Part shown: piece after piece, positions 1 through 10,468 of the stretch
How the letters are laid out: each line of letters opens with the position of its first letter
How positions within the stretch are numbered: position 1 is the first letter of the stretch
Source of the DNA: Microbotryum silenes-acaulis
Lineage: Eukaryota > Basidiomycota > Microbotryomycetes > Microbotryales > Microbotryaceae
Assembly (NCBI GenBank): GCA_003665825.1
Contig: QPFY01000005.1
Span: 992,001-1,056,000, forward strand
Direction of reading: 5' to 3'
DNA: 64,000 nucleotides
The notes under the pieces: generated by a model
The model's database searches: none
What the model was told of the DNA's origin: nothing
What the model saw: only the letters and a program-made list of their open reading frames with translations
Translations under genes and position numbers: made by a program

Positions 1-468
1 CTGCGCATGGTGTTGTTGTTGCTGTTGCTGTTGTTGTTGCTGTTGTTGTTGCTGTTGTTGCTGTTGTTGCTGTTGTTGCTGCTGCTGCATCGAGTGATGA
101 GGATGGTTGGCATGCCCCTGATGTGGTGGTGTGTACATGCGTGGATGAATCATCGATGGCCCTCCTGGCACGGGCACTTGTGGCTGGCCGCCGGTCGTCG
201 CGTAGCTGCTAGTCGAGATTGGCGCAGAGCCGGGGGGACCAGCCGGTGCCACGCTCGAGCCGTACGGTTGCGGTATTTGGTAGGCACCTCGGGGGTGGTG
301 CTGAAGATGCTGGGGGTGCTGAGCGTGCTGCGGATGTTGTTGTTGTTGCTGCTGCTGCGACGACAGCTGAGGCGGTTGCGACGACTGCAGGTGCAATTGC
401 AGCTGGCTGGGTCGCAGCGGTCCTGAACCCTGCGGCGACGGATCCGAGGCCGTGTCCTCGCGATACAT
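1..468 (-). CDS. Partial polyglutamine-rich protein, N-terminal part
   Basis: Read on the minus strand from the ATG at 468-466, the frame stays open to the window edge, so the C-terminus is missing. It starts MYREDTASDPSPQGSGP and is dominated by Gln, Pro, His and Ser: a short poly-Gln run (about 330-357), repeated HPQHAQHPQHLQHH, a Pro/Gly segment, then an almost pure run of about 26 Gln at 10-87 encoded by mixed CAA and CAG codons. The plus strand of the same DNA reads as poly-Leu, which is a shadow. The composition resembles disordered activation regions of fungal transcription regulators, but no domain is visible and I assign no function. The frame is also open upstream of 468, so an earlier exon is possible. 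Confidence 0.6.
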   Translation of the reverse strand, partial: MYREDTASDPSPQGSGPLRPSQLQLHLQSSQPPQLSSQQQQQQQHPQHAQHPQHLQHHPRGAYQIPQPYGSSVAPAGPPGSAPISTSSYATTGGQPQVPVPGGPSMIHPRMYTPPHQGHANHPHHSMQQQQQQQQQQQQQQQQQQQQQQQQQHHAQ

Positions 469-2859
469 GCCTCCGAGCCCTCGACGAGCGACCGGCACTC
501 GAGCCACTAGGTAGCTGCAGCTACCGGCTCTGGGCGGCTGTCGCGCAGATGGAGGACGACGAGTCGCACAAGGTCCGAACACGCGGCCGAAACACGACCC
601 GAAACAGGTCGGTGGGAGCAGCACGCCGGAACTCGAGTCTCGACTGCCTCGTGAGTCGTCGCATCGAGTCGCTCACGCAGGCGCCTTCAGGCGCCCTCCG
701 GAATTTCATTGGCGCGACAAGACACTAGTCCGATAATCAATCGTGGCACGATGGATAGCGAGTCGCCTCGTCAGTTCGGAAAGTTCTCGGTTGATAGCGG
801 ACGATCTCTTTCCGAAACTGATTCAGCATCTCATGTTCTTCCTACATCCACCGGTGTCACGTACAGTCGCGGCCCTAGCCGTGAGATTCCCGCCGCGTGC
901 CGATTCTCGCGACAAAACGTGGATAATGACAAACTTGCGGAGCTCCGAAAAACGGCATTTTGCGCGATCGGTACGGCCTGACCCGCGGATCGAACCGGAG
1001 GCATTAATTAGGTAAGCGGAGTACCTCCTTAAGATAGGAAGTACTCGCCTACTGGTTCAAGCCCTCATAGGTACACAGGCAGGTCACTTTGCACCGACGT
1101 TACACGCCTCCGCGTTGTATGGCTCGACTCAGAACAGTTTCTCCCGAATCGGTTCGAAATACGCGCCTACACATGCAAGCGCGAAACTTACGGCTGCCGT
1201 AGGGCACAACTTGCCAAAAAAGAAAAGTGTGTCTGCAAGGACCAAAGTAACCTTGGCTCCCTTCTGATTTCAATCAGCATTGATTGAAATTAGTAGCTTC
1301 TTTGCTGTGTGGTCCAGTGTAAGGCCAGCCCCTTCACAACTGGACTACACACAGAGTTCCCTTGCGCCTTAAGGGGCTCGCTTCTGATTCCGCATCCATT
1401 GAAATTGTTCGCTTTTTTGGCTGTGTAGTCCAGCTGTGAGGGGCTAGCAAAAAACCTAACAATTTCAATCGATGCTGATTGAAATCAGAAGGGAGCCAAA
1501 GTTACTTTGGTCCTTGCAGACACACTTTTCTTTTTTGGCAAGTTGTGCCCTACGGCAGCCGTAAGTTTCGCGCTTGCATGTGTAGCCCCGGCGGGGCGTC
1601 AGGGTCACGCGCCCCTATTCCGATCGCCGAACGTTCCATCGCCTATCTCCGACGCGGCCTGGCCCGACCAGACTTGATCATTCATGTTTCTACTACAACG
1701 GAGGCCAACTCCCACACCGTTGCTAGATTTGGCACCTCCACCTCTTGTGCATGAATCTGCCTCGTGCACGATGGCTCAAGTTACCCCAAGCAGGGTAGTC
1801 TTCCAACGGTCCTCGCGGATACCGAAAATTTTTCGTGGAGAAAAAAAAGACCTGACAGAGTAATGTGCACGAAGTGCAAGAATTTGCACTTTGAGAGGTA
1901 TCACCTATAAAGTAGGAATCAGCCAAACTGCAAACTCATGGCGGACTGTCCAATAACTGCTCAGCGCACGGTGCGGAGCGATCGAGTCGAGATCGAGCGA
2001 TAGGTAGCTGTAAATTGAACCGAGGCATGCCGTATGAAAGCGATCACTCTCTTCTCTTAAAACATGGAACGTGAACTCGAAACCATTTACACACACACAC
2101 ACACACCGGGGGCGCGCAAGCAAGCACGGGTTGATATCCGGATTAGAATGGAGAATGGACGGATGATTCGCATTCATTCCAGAACACAGGACAGCGAGTA
2201 AACAAAGGATGTAGGTGATTGTGCGAGCAGAGTGCCTTGCGATGGTTTTGGTAGCGGTAGACGAAAAGAATTAAATAAATAGATTGCCCCCCCCCCCCCC
2301 TATAGACTCATGCATGATTAGTCGACGCGAGAAAGTGGAAGACGCGAAAAAGTGGAAGGAGACGATCGGTGGAAAAGCAAAAAGGACTGAACAAGAGGAG
2401 TCGAGATCCCACTGGGAAATTGAATGCATGGTATGACATGCGTACGGCGAGCGGAGCAATTGATGTACATGGATCGAGACAGCGACGCCAACAAATTCGA
2501 AAGACAGGCCAAGGCGAACGAGAACGAGACGGAAAGCTTTGAGAGGGGGCCCAAAGGCGTAGAGTCGGAGCGGATGTAGCGGTTGCTGGCGAGGAACGTG
2601 GAAGAGGTTGACACGAAAATATGCTGTCGTGCGACTGGAGTGTCGTGAAAACGGGGGTCTTGCACTAGAACCCGTCTTGAGGAATGCGAGCTTGGGTTTG
2701 TGTGTGTGTTGGCTGCTGGTTGCGGTTGCGGTGGCGGTGGCGGTGTGGGGGTGGCGGCAGGTGTGGAACGAAATGAATGCAAGTATACGTAATTGTTTGA
2801 CTCTGGAGTTTGCGATGAGCTTGTGCGATTCCGAGGCTGAGACTGTCTTGAGACTGAAT
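469..2859. other. Intergenic region with a fold-back element and simple repeats
   Basis: No convincing gene. It holds the fold-back element at 1167-1585, an AC dinucleotide run at about 2091-2106 and a poly-C run at about 2287-2300. The part next to 2859 should include the 3' UTR of the RRM gene. Open frames here lack coding-like composition. Confidence 0.5.
1167..1585. mobile_element. 419-bp fold-back/MITE-like element with 125-bp inverted arms
   Basis: The left arm (1167-1291) and right arm (1461-1585) are inverted repeats differing at about two positions in 125 bp. The tips read CTACACATGCAAGCG and CGCTTGCATGTGTAG, so TA sits at each outer edge, as expected for a TA target duplication of Tc1/mariner-type (Stowaway-like) MITEs. 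The centre also pairs partly: AGCCCCTTCACAACTGGAC at 1327 faces GTCCAGCTGTGAGGGGCT ending at 1445. No transposase is encoded, so it would be non-autonomous. The near-identical arms suggest a recent insertion or strong hairpin constraint. Superfamily assignment is inference from the TA edges. Confidence 0.7.
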
Positions 2860-5800
2860 CTATGCGTGCACACCGTTCCACCCGCTGCTCCACGGAGCGC
2901 TTCCACCATGGGCCGCACTGTCATCGTGGCCAACGCCGTTGACGTTTCCATTACGAGACGCATCTGGTATCAATGACGAGCTCAAAGAATGAAAGCTTGG
3001 CGTGCCGTTGTGCGAGGATTCAGCCGCGAGCGAGCGCGGCGGCAGCACAGACACCGACGAACCGAAGCCGAGGTTGGCAAAGGAATCCTCCAAGCCGGTA
3101 CCTGGCATTGGTGGAGGCATGGTCGTGTAGGCGCGGTCCTGATATTCATATCCGCCATATTGAGCGCCGTATGCTCCGCCTGCATCCCCGGCGCCGAAGT
3201 TCGGGTTGTACGCCTGCGGCATGGGGGGGTCGGCGTATCGACTGAACGAATCGAATCGTTCCTGCGGTCGCATGCTACCCTCCGCAAAGTCTACGTTCGC
3301 ATAGGGTGAGACCGGTGCATGGCCCATGTACGGGTCGGCTCGAGTTTGTGCGTAGGATGAAGGATTGAAGCCCCGCGCTCCGGATGGGGGACCAAACCCT
3401 GCACATCGGCGGATACACAACCGGGTCAGCTTGACGCGTCTAAGGAACGCCGGCACTCTTTCGAATACTCACCTGGGTTGCGAGTAAATTGCTCACCCCC
3501 ATATTCATTTCGATGCGCGCTCAAAGGCGGACCTGCAGCACCACCGACCTGAATGCGACCTCCCATCAAGTCCAAGACTTCAGCCTCGGCCAAACCAGCA
3601 GCACTAGCGACGCTGGCGACGGCCCCTACATCGAGGCGATCGCCACGGTTCGACTGTGGGTGAGCGTTGTAGCCTCCGCCGCCGCCAGAGGGGAGCTGTC
3701 GAGCTGCCAAATGCGATGACGGCCCGTTGTGGTTGCTGCCGCTCCCAACAGCCGTGGTAATCTGCTTAATGGTCGAGTTGTCCTGACCTTGGACCATGCG
3801 CCAAACGACTTCGAATGGCACCCCAAGCGCGCTCGCAAGCTTGCGCACGTGCTCGACCTGTTTGTCGCCCTGAGATCGCCCCCAGCTGAGGCGAATGCGC
3901 GACTTGCCGTGGATGGGGAAATCGTTCATCTTGGCGATGGCCAACTCGGCATCCTGGCGTCGCACGAATTGAACGAAACCACACCCTTTTCCGGCAGGAA
4001 TCTTGCAGTACGTGATCTCGCCAAAGTGGTGGAAGAAGGACTTGAGAGTCTCCTCGCTGATGCACGCCGGCAGTCCACCGACAAATACGGTCGTATTGTT
4101 GGGGTCCGCAGGCGAAGAGCCAGGAGCGGCAGGGCCTCCGATGTTGGTCAAGAAGCGACGCTGCCCCTCGGGGGCACCAAAATTGCCAAGCGAGGGAGAG
4201 AGGGGCTTGCTGGTACCCGCATAGGGGCTCGTTGCTCCCGACATAGGTCCGTTCGGGCTGAACGCACCGGAGAAGGTCGGCGAAAGAAAATCAGGATAGC
4301 TGTTGCTCGTAGCCGTAGGCGAGGCGAGATGATTCTGTGGGCCTGAGTTGTAGGATGCGTTCGACATGCCACCAAAGCCGGGTTGAATCGTCAAGGGTCC
4401 GGGCATCCCACTTCCATCACTACTCCTCGAGCGCGTGCGAATGCGATCAAGCCCACTCAATCCAGCACCAGTCCTGCCCTCCTGCCCTGGCCCACTAGCT
4501 TCACTGATTCGCAGTGTTCGTCCGTGCAACGACAATCCACTTCCAGGGTTCTGGCCAATCAGAAGGGCGCGCTGCATATCTGGTTCCTCGGCAAAGCGGA
4601 CAAAGCCATAGCCGCGCGAGAGACCGGTCGAGGGATCGCACATGACTTTGGCCGACTTGGTCGAAGGGAAGATTGGAGTGAAGAGGTTCTGCGGAGTCAA
4701 AGTCACCCAAGTTCATCACTCAGTCAGCAAAGCCTGTCGATGCGCTTGAGGGCAGACGACTCGAACAACGACTTACGACCAGGTCTGCTTCTCCAACATC
4801 TCGCCCCAGATCTCCTACAAAGACGCTGTGTTCACCTGACCATCTCGGCTGCAATCCTGGTAATCCTGTTCCCCAGTTGAGCTTAAACATTCGACCCGAG
4901 CGAGGCATGAGCACGGGCGGCGAGGCGTTGAAACGGGCGAGGACCTGTGCTGCTTGAGCCGCGGATGCGAACGTGAGGAAGCAGTACCCCGAAGAAGGAC
5001 TAAAAAAAGTGGAGAGCGGTCTATAAGCTTCATGCTCACGAGAATGGCAATCTCTGATAGGACAGCAACTCACCTCGAACCACGGATCAGTTTGATGTGT
5101 TGGACCGAGTCCCAACCCATTCGTGCGCAGCACTCGCGGATGTAGGCTTCGTCCATCATCCAAGCGTCGAGTTCGCCCAAGTGTAGACTCGCGTTCGTCC
5201 GCGCATCACCGTTCTCCGCAAGCGAGGGCGTCGAGCCATGCGCATCGGATTGTGCTGGAGGCGATGAAAGCGGCTGATTCGACGAGTTCAGCGCGCCCAA
5301 TGTCGGCGGTTGGAAGAAGGAGCTCGGCGCGACGAGGCCGTTCGAGGTCGGAGACGTGTGCTGAGCAAAGTCCCGAGCCGAGGACGAGCCAAGGCGAGCC
5401 TGGGCCGACGTCTCGAGCGAGCGTCGCTCGTGTTCACGGAAGAGTGCCGCTCGCTCCTGGTGTTCGTTCGCATCCCCTGCCGAGACAGATGCATCTGAGC
5501 CTCGCTTAGGTAGCGAAGGCGTATGTCCGCTCGGTGGGCTCTGGTTCGACGAGTTGCCGCTGGGCTGGCCGGGCGGCGACGTGCCGTTGTTCAGGACGAC
5601 CCCGTCCGACGCTGCTCGAGTTGTGCGATTTGGGCCCCAGATATCGTCATTCACCGACTTGATGGACTGATCAGAGATGCCGTTGCCGTGATTGAGAGCG
5701 TGGTATGGCGAGTGCGCCGGGTAGCTGACGCGTCGTTGCCGGTCGATGTAGTTATCGGAGGCCGGATTGAACGACTGGCCTCGAGCTGCTGGGGGCGGGC

Positions 5801-6068
5801 GCGCGGAGGCCGACGCCGAGCCCGTGCCTGGAGCAAATGAATCCGTGCTCGAGGGCGATACAGCGTCATAGGACGCGTCTTCCTCCTGCACGTTACCGCT
5901 GCTGGGGTGGGCAAACGATACCCTGGCCGTCAAGGAAGAATCCTCGGCCTGGACGAGGGGCGACGGCGGATGCGACTCGGCGGGCGAAACGGGCGAGGTG
6001 AGCGGCGAGCCGGGGCCCGAAGGCGACAGATGGAACGACGAGCTCAAGGTGTTGAGCAGCGGCGACAT
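2860..6068 (-). CDS. Three-RRM RNA-binding protein (Nam8/Ngr1/TIA-1-like)
   Basis: Exons 6068-5074, 4999-4777, 4688-3473 and 3398-2860 join in phase to a 990-residue protein. The ATG at 6068 lies in ACCACCATG; the reading frame above it has only a GTG. A disordered Ser/Pro N-terminus (about 300 residues) precedes RRM1 (about 300-390, ending SSGYCFLTF), RRM2 (about 390-470, HSVFVGDLG and RGYGFVRF) and RRM3 (about 604-680, TTVFVGGLP and GCGFVQF). Gly/Tyr/Asn-rich tails follow. Introns 1 and 2 cut RRM1 and RRM2. Three RRMs with this spacing are typical of fungal Nam8, Ngr1 and Csx1 proteins, which act in splice-site choice or mRNA turnover; which one applies cannot be told from sequence alone. 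Confidence 0.88.
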
Positions 6069-7625
6069 GGTGGTGTTGTGATGTCGTGTATCCACGGGGC
6101 CTGCCTTTATCGTCTGCAGATGTGGCGGGTCGGCTGGTGCTCACGATGAAGGTTGAATGTATGCGGAGCGACGAAATCGGGCGTGGGCTTGTTTATCACG
6201 GCGCGCTGGCCTGTCGCTTGGCGGTAGGAAGGGGGGGAAGGGGGGAAGGGGGCAAGGGGGAAGGGGGGAAGGGGGGACGAGGAGGCCCGGCCAGCAGCAA
6301 GCAACCGCGAGCTTAAGGAACCCAACGACGGTCCAAGACGATGTTGTAGAGTCTATTGGTTACAATCTTGGGTCAGAGCTCGGGTCGGGACGGGCTTGGG
6401 GCGGGCCGGCAGGGGTGCAAGGGACGTTGTATGCACGTACCACGTGAGGAGTCAGGTCCACAGGACAAGAGTCTCAGGGGAGGAAAGGCGTAGGGGCGGA
6501 GCGCCAGGTACTACTACGGTCGGCGGTGTCAAAGATCCAGTCGACGATGTGATCGCGACTCGAGTACCGTATTGACCAATTGCGGTACGAATCCAGGGAG
6601 CTGAGATCCAGACGCCGTGATTAGGAAGGGCAACAACGAGCAGATCCGACTGGGCGTCGGAGGGCGCGCAATGCGCTGCCGGGGGCCGTCCTGCGCTCTC
6701 CTCCAGTGTCCACGCCGGGGCACGGGGGCACGGTCCAGGAAGCAAGGGCACGATCGAGCTACCAGTCGTCTCGAAGCTCACCTACCCATTCATTCACGAT
6801 CTCCAGCGCGTAATTCAAAGAGAGAAATGTTGACGATGTAGAATCACAATGCTACACGATATTTTGCCTGGCCCAAGTTCACCATCCATGTCATCTGAAA
6901 AGTAGTTTTCAGACTCGATCGGCTCGGGCGCGGCAAATAAATGAGCTCGAGCTCGCGTCGCTCGACGGGCCGTTGTGATCGAGTTCGCAACCGGGGCGAC
7001 TCGGCTGACGATAGTGACTCCTTTTACTGCCGCGGTATCGCAGATATTAGTATCTGCGATAGACTTGCCCATGTTCGCCGGCGACGATCGTGTATACATT
7101 CCAGTACTATCTAAGACTTCCCGTCCTATAACTCCTTCAAGCAAAACGCCTGTTACCGAAACTTCAGTCACGCGTCGCGTGGATCCAGGCACGGCTCCAA
7201 CTTGAAACCGCCCGAAGTGTGACGAACTGGTACAGCAGGTCGGAGATGAGGTTCCTCGGATCGATCACCATCCTACTCTTGACTTGTAAGAGCAAATATT
7301 CTTGGGAAAGCTGTGAACGTTCAACTAAGCCACAGTGGGGCACGCTGTAGCTGATATCAGCGCTGAGCCGGTGCGCGGAACGTCGAGCGATAAAGCCCAA
7401 CCACCTGATCAGAGGCGGGGGAAAAATCCAGGAGTCGGCCTTGCAGTGAAGCCGATCGATTGCTCTCTTCGTCTCAAGTAAGGCTTAGGTCCCGGAGACC
7501 TGGAATTATAGCATGACATTTCGCACCCAGGACTCGGACCCCTGGGCACTGTACGCCTCATAACAGTCTACCCCTGACAGGATCCGACCTCTGGCGTCTT
7601 TCCAGAATCGAAAAACTCGAACAAA
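6069..7625. other. Intergenic region, G-rich tract and hairpin
   Basis: This lies between the start of the RRM gene and the 3' end of the bestrophin gene, both on minus. It contains a plus-strand poly-G/GGGGAA tract at about 6225-6285, able in principle to form G-quadruplexes, and a perfect 11-bp hairpin at 7036-7061. Open frames at 6815-7192 and 7164-7400 show no recognisable domain and were not called. Confidence 0.5.
6225..6285 (+). repeat. G-rich low-complexity tract (GGGGGAA-type)
   Basis: Eight or more runs of at least four G separated by AA, CAA or GAA, 160-220 bp upstream of the RRM gene's start codon. On the transcribed gene's strand it is C-rich. It has quadruplex-forming potential, but no function is shown. 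Confidence 0.6.
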
Positions 7626-10034
7626 CTACCAGACCCAGTCATCGTGTTGTGCGCTCAGCCTCGAGATGACATGTTCGATCTGTCAAGTGGATGCATGCAT
7701 AAGAACAGGTGTAAGTCGCATGGCAAAGTTCATGCGGTTCCCGCCGGAGTTCTCACCTCGTTGCGCAGCTCGGCGCACAAGAGATCGAGGGGCAAGTCGG
7801 AATCATCGAGCTTTTCATGCAATGACGTTTCAGGGAAAGTGTCAGCGCGAAGCAGAAGAACCGATAAGTCAAAAACGGAGTGGCTTACTCCGAACGGCTG
7901 CGATTTTAGTAGGCCGGGCAGCAGGAGGATCAGCAGTCAGCTCGGCTTCATGAATCCGTCAAATCCCTGAACCATCTCATCGAGGAGAACTCACCATTTC
8001 GATCTCGGACGCAATTCCCTCGATACCCATCAATGTGAAGGCGCACAAAGTCACAAATGGAACCATCTTCCAACCCATGATTTCGACCAGTGTAAAAGGC
8101 AGTGTGAGTAGGTAAAGTGAAGTACTCTGTTTAAGATCTGTTCAATTTCGACGCGATGCGCGACATGACATCGTCAGTTCAAAGTGCTAGTCTCCCCATG
8201 ACCTGAAACATCTTGACTCGCGAATTCCGTATACGGGTGGGATGGGAATGACGGCCAGTCTCTCGACAGTGGTGAAGCAGTCGGTCAGGGTGGAGACCGA
8301 TGCCGACATGGCATTGTAGCCTGCTGGACCGATGGACTAGTCGTGCCCAAGTGAAGAACGTAATCAGAGGCAGTTCGAACCCCAAGGCAAGGTGATATCA
8401 CGCATCTCACCTCCAAGAGCCCTTTTTTCTTGCACACAGCCAGATACAGACCGAGTTGATGCGTAATTAAAAGCGGAAGAGGGATGCTAGGCTTGGCGAG
8501 CGAGTCGTTGAGAATAACCGCCGAATGGGTCGAGACGTGGGACGTCGAACGATGAAGCAAGGGCGTTCGCTCGTCGTTCAAAGTATGCGAGTGATGATGA
8601 GGAGACGTTGGGGTTTGGGGTGATTCAGGCGGAGGGTGAAGGGAAGGCATGGAAGCGAGTCGACGGATCTCTTGGGCGATCGCTTCGGGAGCACGGGGTG
8701 AGGCCGCGGAAACGGTTGTTGAACCTGCAGCGTCAGCTACGGACACCACCATTCGGGCATCAGCTTTTGCACGGTGACAGTTAAGAACTGATTCTGAGAG
8801 CCCTCACCTTCTGCCGCGCCCCATCCAAACCCGGTCGTCCCCGCGATCTCCTTGAACTTTGAAGGCAGCAATGCCGAAAGATCTTCGTAATCCGTTCCGT
8901 ATTCGCCTCGAAGATGATGTTTCGTGGCGACCTGTTTGCAGAAGCTCCAATAAGCTACAGTCGGTACAAATTCAATAATGCCGTGTGATATCTCCAGGAC
9001 TGACCACAACAGCCACCATCAACCTCAGTGCTTTGACCTTGGCATTGTGATCTCTTTCGGTCAAGTCCGGGTCGTTGCTTGCGATCTGGGACCCATCTCG
9101 CTCGAATTTGGGTGGAGCGGCAGCGCCTACGTTGATCCAGACCGAGCGAGAGAGGCTGCGCGTGGTCGAAATCTGTGTGATGACGAATGAGTGCGATCCC
9201 ACCAACTATTCCGATCAGCGTCTGTCGCGTAGGTATTCTCTCGAGGTGCCGGGCGATGTATGGTGAAATTAAATCTAAGAAGAACTGACGAGCGTTGAAA
9301 AAGCCTTTCGTCCCTCATCCCACCTCTGGAACGCACTCGAGTTGCGGAAGACCCTGTGTGTGACGATGAGTGTAGAGTGACGGAAGTTCAGTCGGGTAAC
9401 CTTTGAAGATGGACCGCCGAGCGCCAGAAGTGCGGCGAGAGCCAGGTATTCCACTGACAATAAGAGACCCACGACGACCGAGAGGAGTGGTGTGACATTG
9501 TTCGTCAAGCCGAGGCGTTGCTGATAGTTGAACTCCAACACGGCGATCAGAGCGGCCCACAGCGTGATGATGGTGACGGCACGCCAGATCCGAGGCCAGG
9601 TCGATCCTTTGATCCTTCGGACGTCGCTCCACCATCCTACTTTGGAGGTGCGTACGCGGCGGGAATCGATCTCCTCCGCCTTGGCGAGCGCTGATAATGC
9701 CGAGAAGGGCTGGGCTGCGCGCGGGGGAGAGGCAGACAGGGGTCGACTGATCAGCGGGGACAGGTTCGAGGAGCAATACAACGCATGCGTCGTAAATTGA
9801 TTTCGATATGTCTAGATATATCGCCGTGGTGTCGAGACGTGTGTGACGCATCCATCACCGGCGTTCACTGTTGAAGGCCCCGGTCATAGTGTCGTGTTCC
9901 CCCCTCCCCCACTTGAAGCACGGTGCGCGTACCTTACGCGGCGACACGCACGACGTGAGCAGATCACTAACGGAACAGGAGGTGTACTCACGCAGAGACG
10001 CCAACGCAGGAAGGACAGAGTGTACAGTATCCAT
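7626..10034 (-). CDS. Bestrophin-family anion channel (UPF0187/RFP-TM)
   Basis: Eleven exons join in phase: 10034-9992, 9714-9459, 9353-9290, 9172-9005, 8931-8808, 8736-8411, 8336-8222, 8137-7995, 7897-7889, 7810-7757 and 7679-7626, giving about 451 residues. Family marks are KGSTWPRIWRAV before the first membrane segment, GLLLVFRNSSAFQRWDEG, TKHHLRGEYGTDYEDL, GPAGYNAMS and the C-terminal LTLPFTLV, AFTLMGIEGIASEIEMPFG and DLPLDLLCAEL. Fungal bestrophin-like proteins are predicted anion channels of internal or plasma membranes. Exon 9 is only 9 nt (encoding PFG), and the intron at 8221-8138 starts with GC. The first exon (MDTVHSVLPALASL) is inferred because the next frame lacks an ATG. The 5' end of exon 6 could also be 8724. 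Confidence 0.85.
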
Positions 10035-10468
10035 TGTGGCGGTGGGAACAAGCCCAAGCGGCGGCCACCAGTAGTACAACAGGCACCAAGCGGCCTCAGG
10101 TCGGGCGGGCCTCGGGCGAGTCGGTGCCGATCGCACTAAATAGATCAGTACTAGATCACTACTAGATCAACTTTAGATCGCACTTTGATAGCGCCGCCGG
10201 CACCGCGCCTCCGCGTACCTCCCTTGCACCTTTTGCCACCTTCGGACCCTCGTTGAACATCGTATCGCATCACGTCACGTCGGTCTTTGCACTGCCTTTG
10301 GTCGATCTCACGCCTGGCGTGCTCGCTGCCTCCCATCGAGATCGCCAACCCTCTGCTTCCCCCCGCCGCACCCCCACGACGTCATCTCGGATCGACCCAG
10401 CCCAGAACCCGCAGTCCATCTTATCGTTCTGGGCACCCACCACCCACCACCCACCACCCACGTACACC
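10035..10468. promoter_or_regulatory. Divergent bestrophin/TFG1 promoter with phased TAGATC array
   Basis: This 434-bp stretch separates two divergent start codons. TAGATC occurs four times at 10141, 10152, 10163 and 10174, exactly 11 bp apart, so all copies face about the same side of the helix; the unit approximates TAGATCACTAC. The array is about 107 bp from the bestrophin ATG and 290 bp from the TFG1 ATG. A CACCCAC run precedes the TFG1 ATG. The phasing suggests a multi-site binding region; the factor is unknown. Confidence 0.5.

Noticed and set aside
7..426. Plus-strand poly-Leu open frame
   Set aside because: It is the antisense shadow of the minus-strand polyglutamine frame, which has coherent protein-like flanks.
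980..1065. B-box-like sequences GGTTCGATCC (minus) and GGTTCAAGCC (plus)
   Set aside because: Stems around both loops mispair and no A box or acceptor stem fits; not called as tRNA.
2271..2963. 230-codon minus-strand frame near the RRM gene
   Set aside because: Overlaps the true last exon of the RRM gene in another frame, and its composition is repeat-driven (AC/CA runs).
7480..7580. tRNA-like box (GGTCCGAGTCC on minus, near 7540)
   Set aside because: A T-arm-like hairpin can be drawn, but no matching acceptor stem or D/anticodon arms were found at the right distance.
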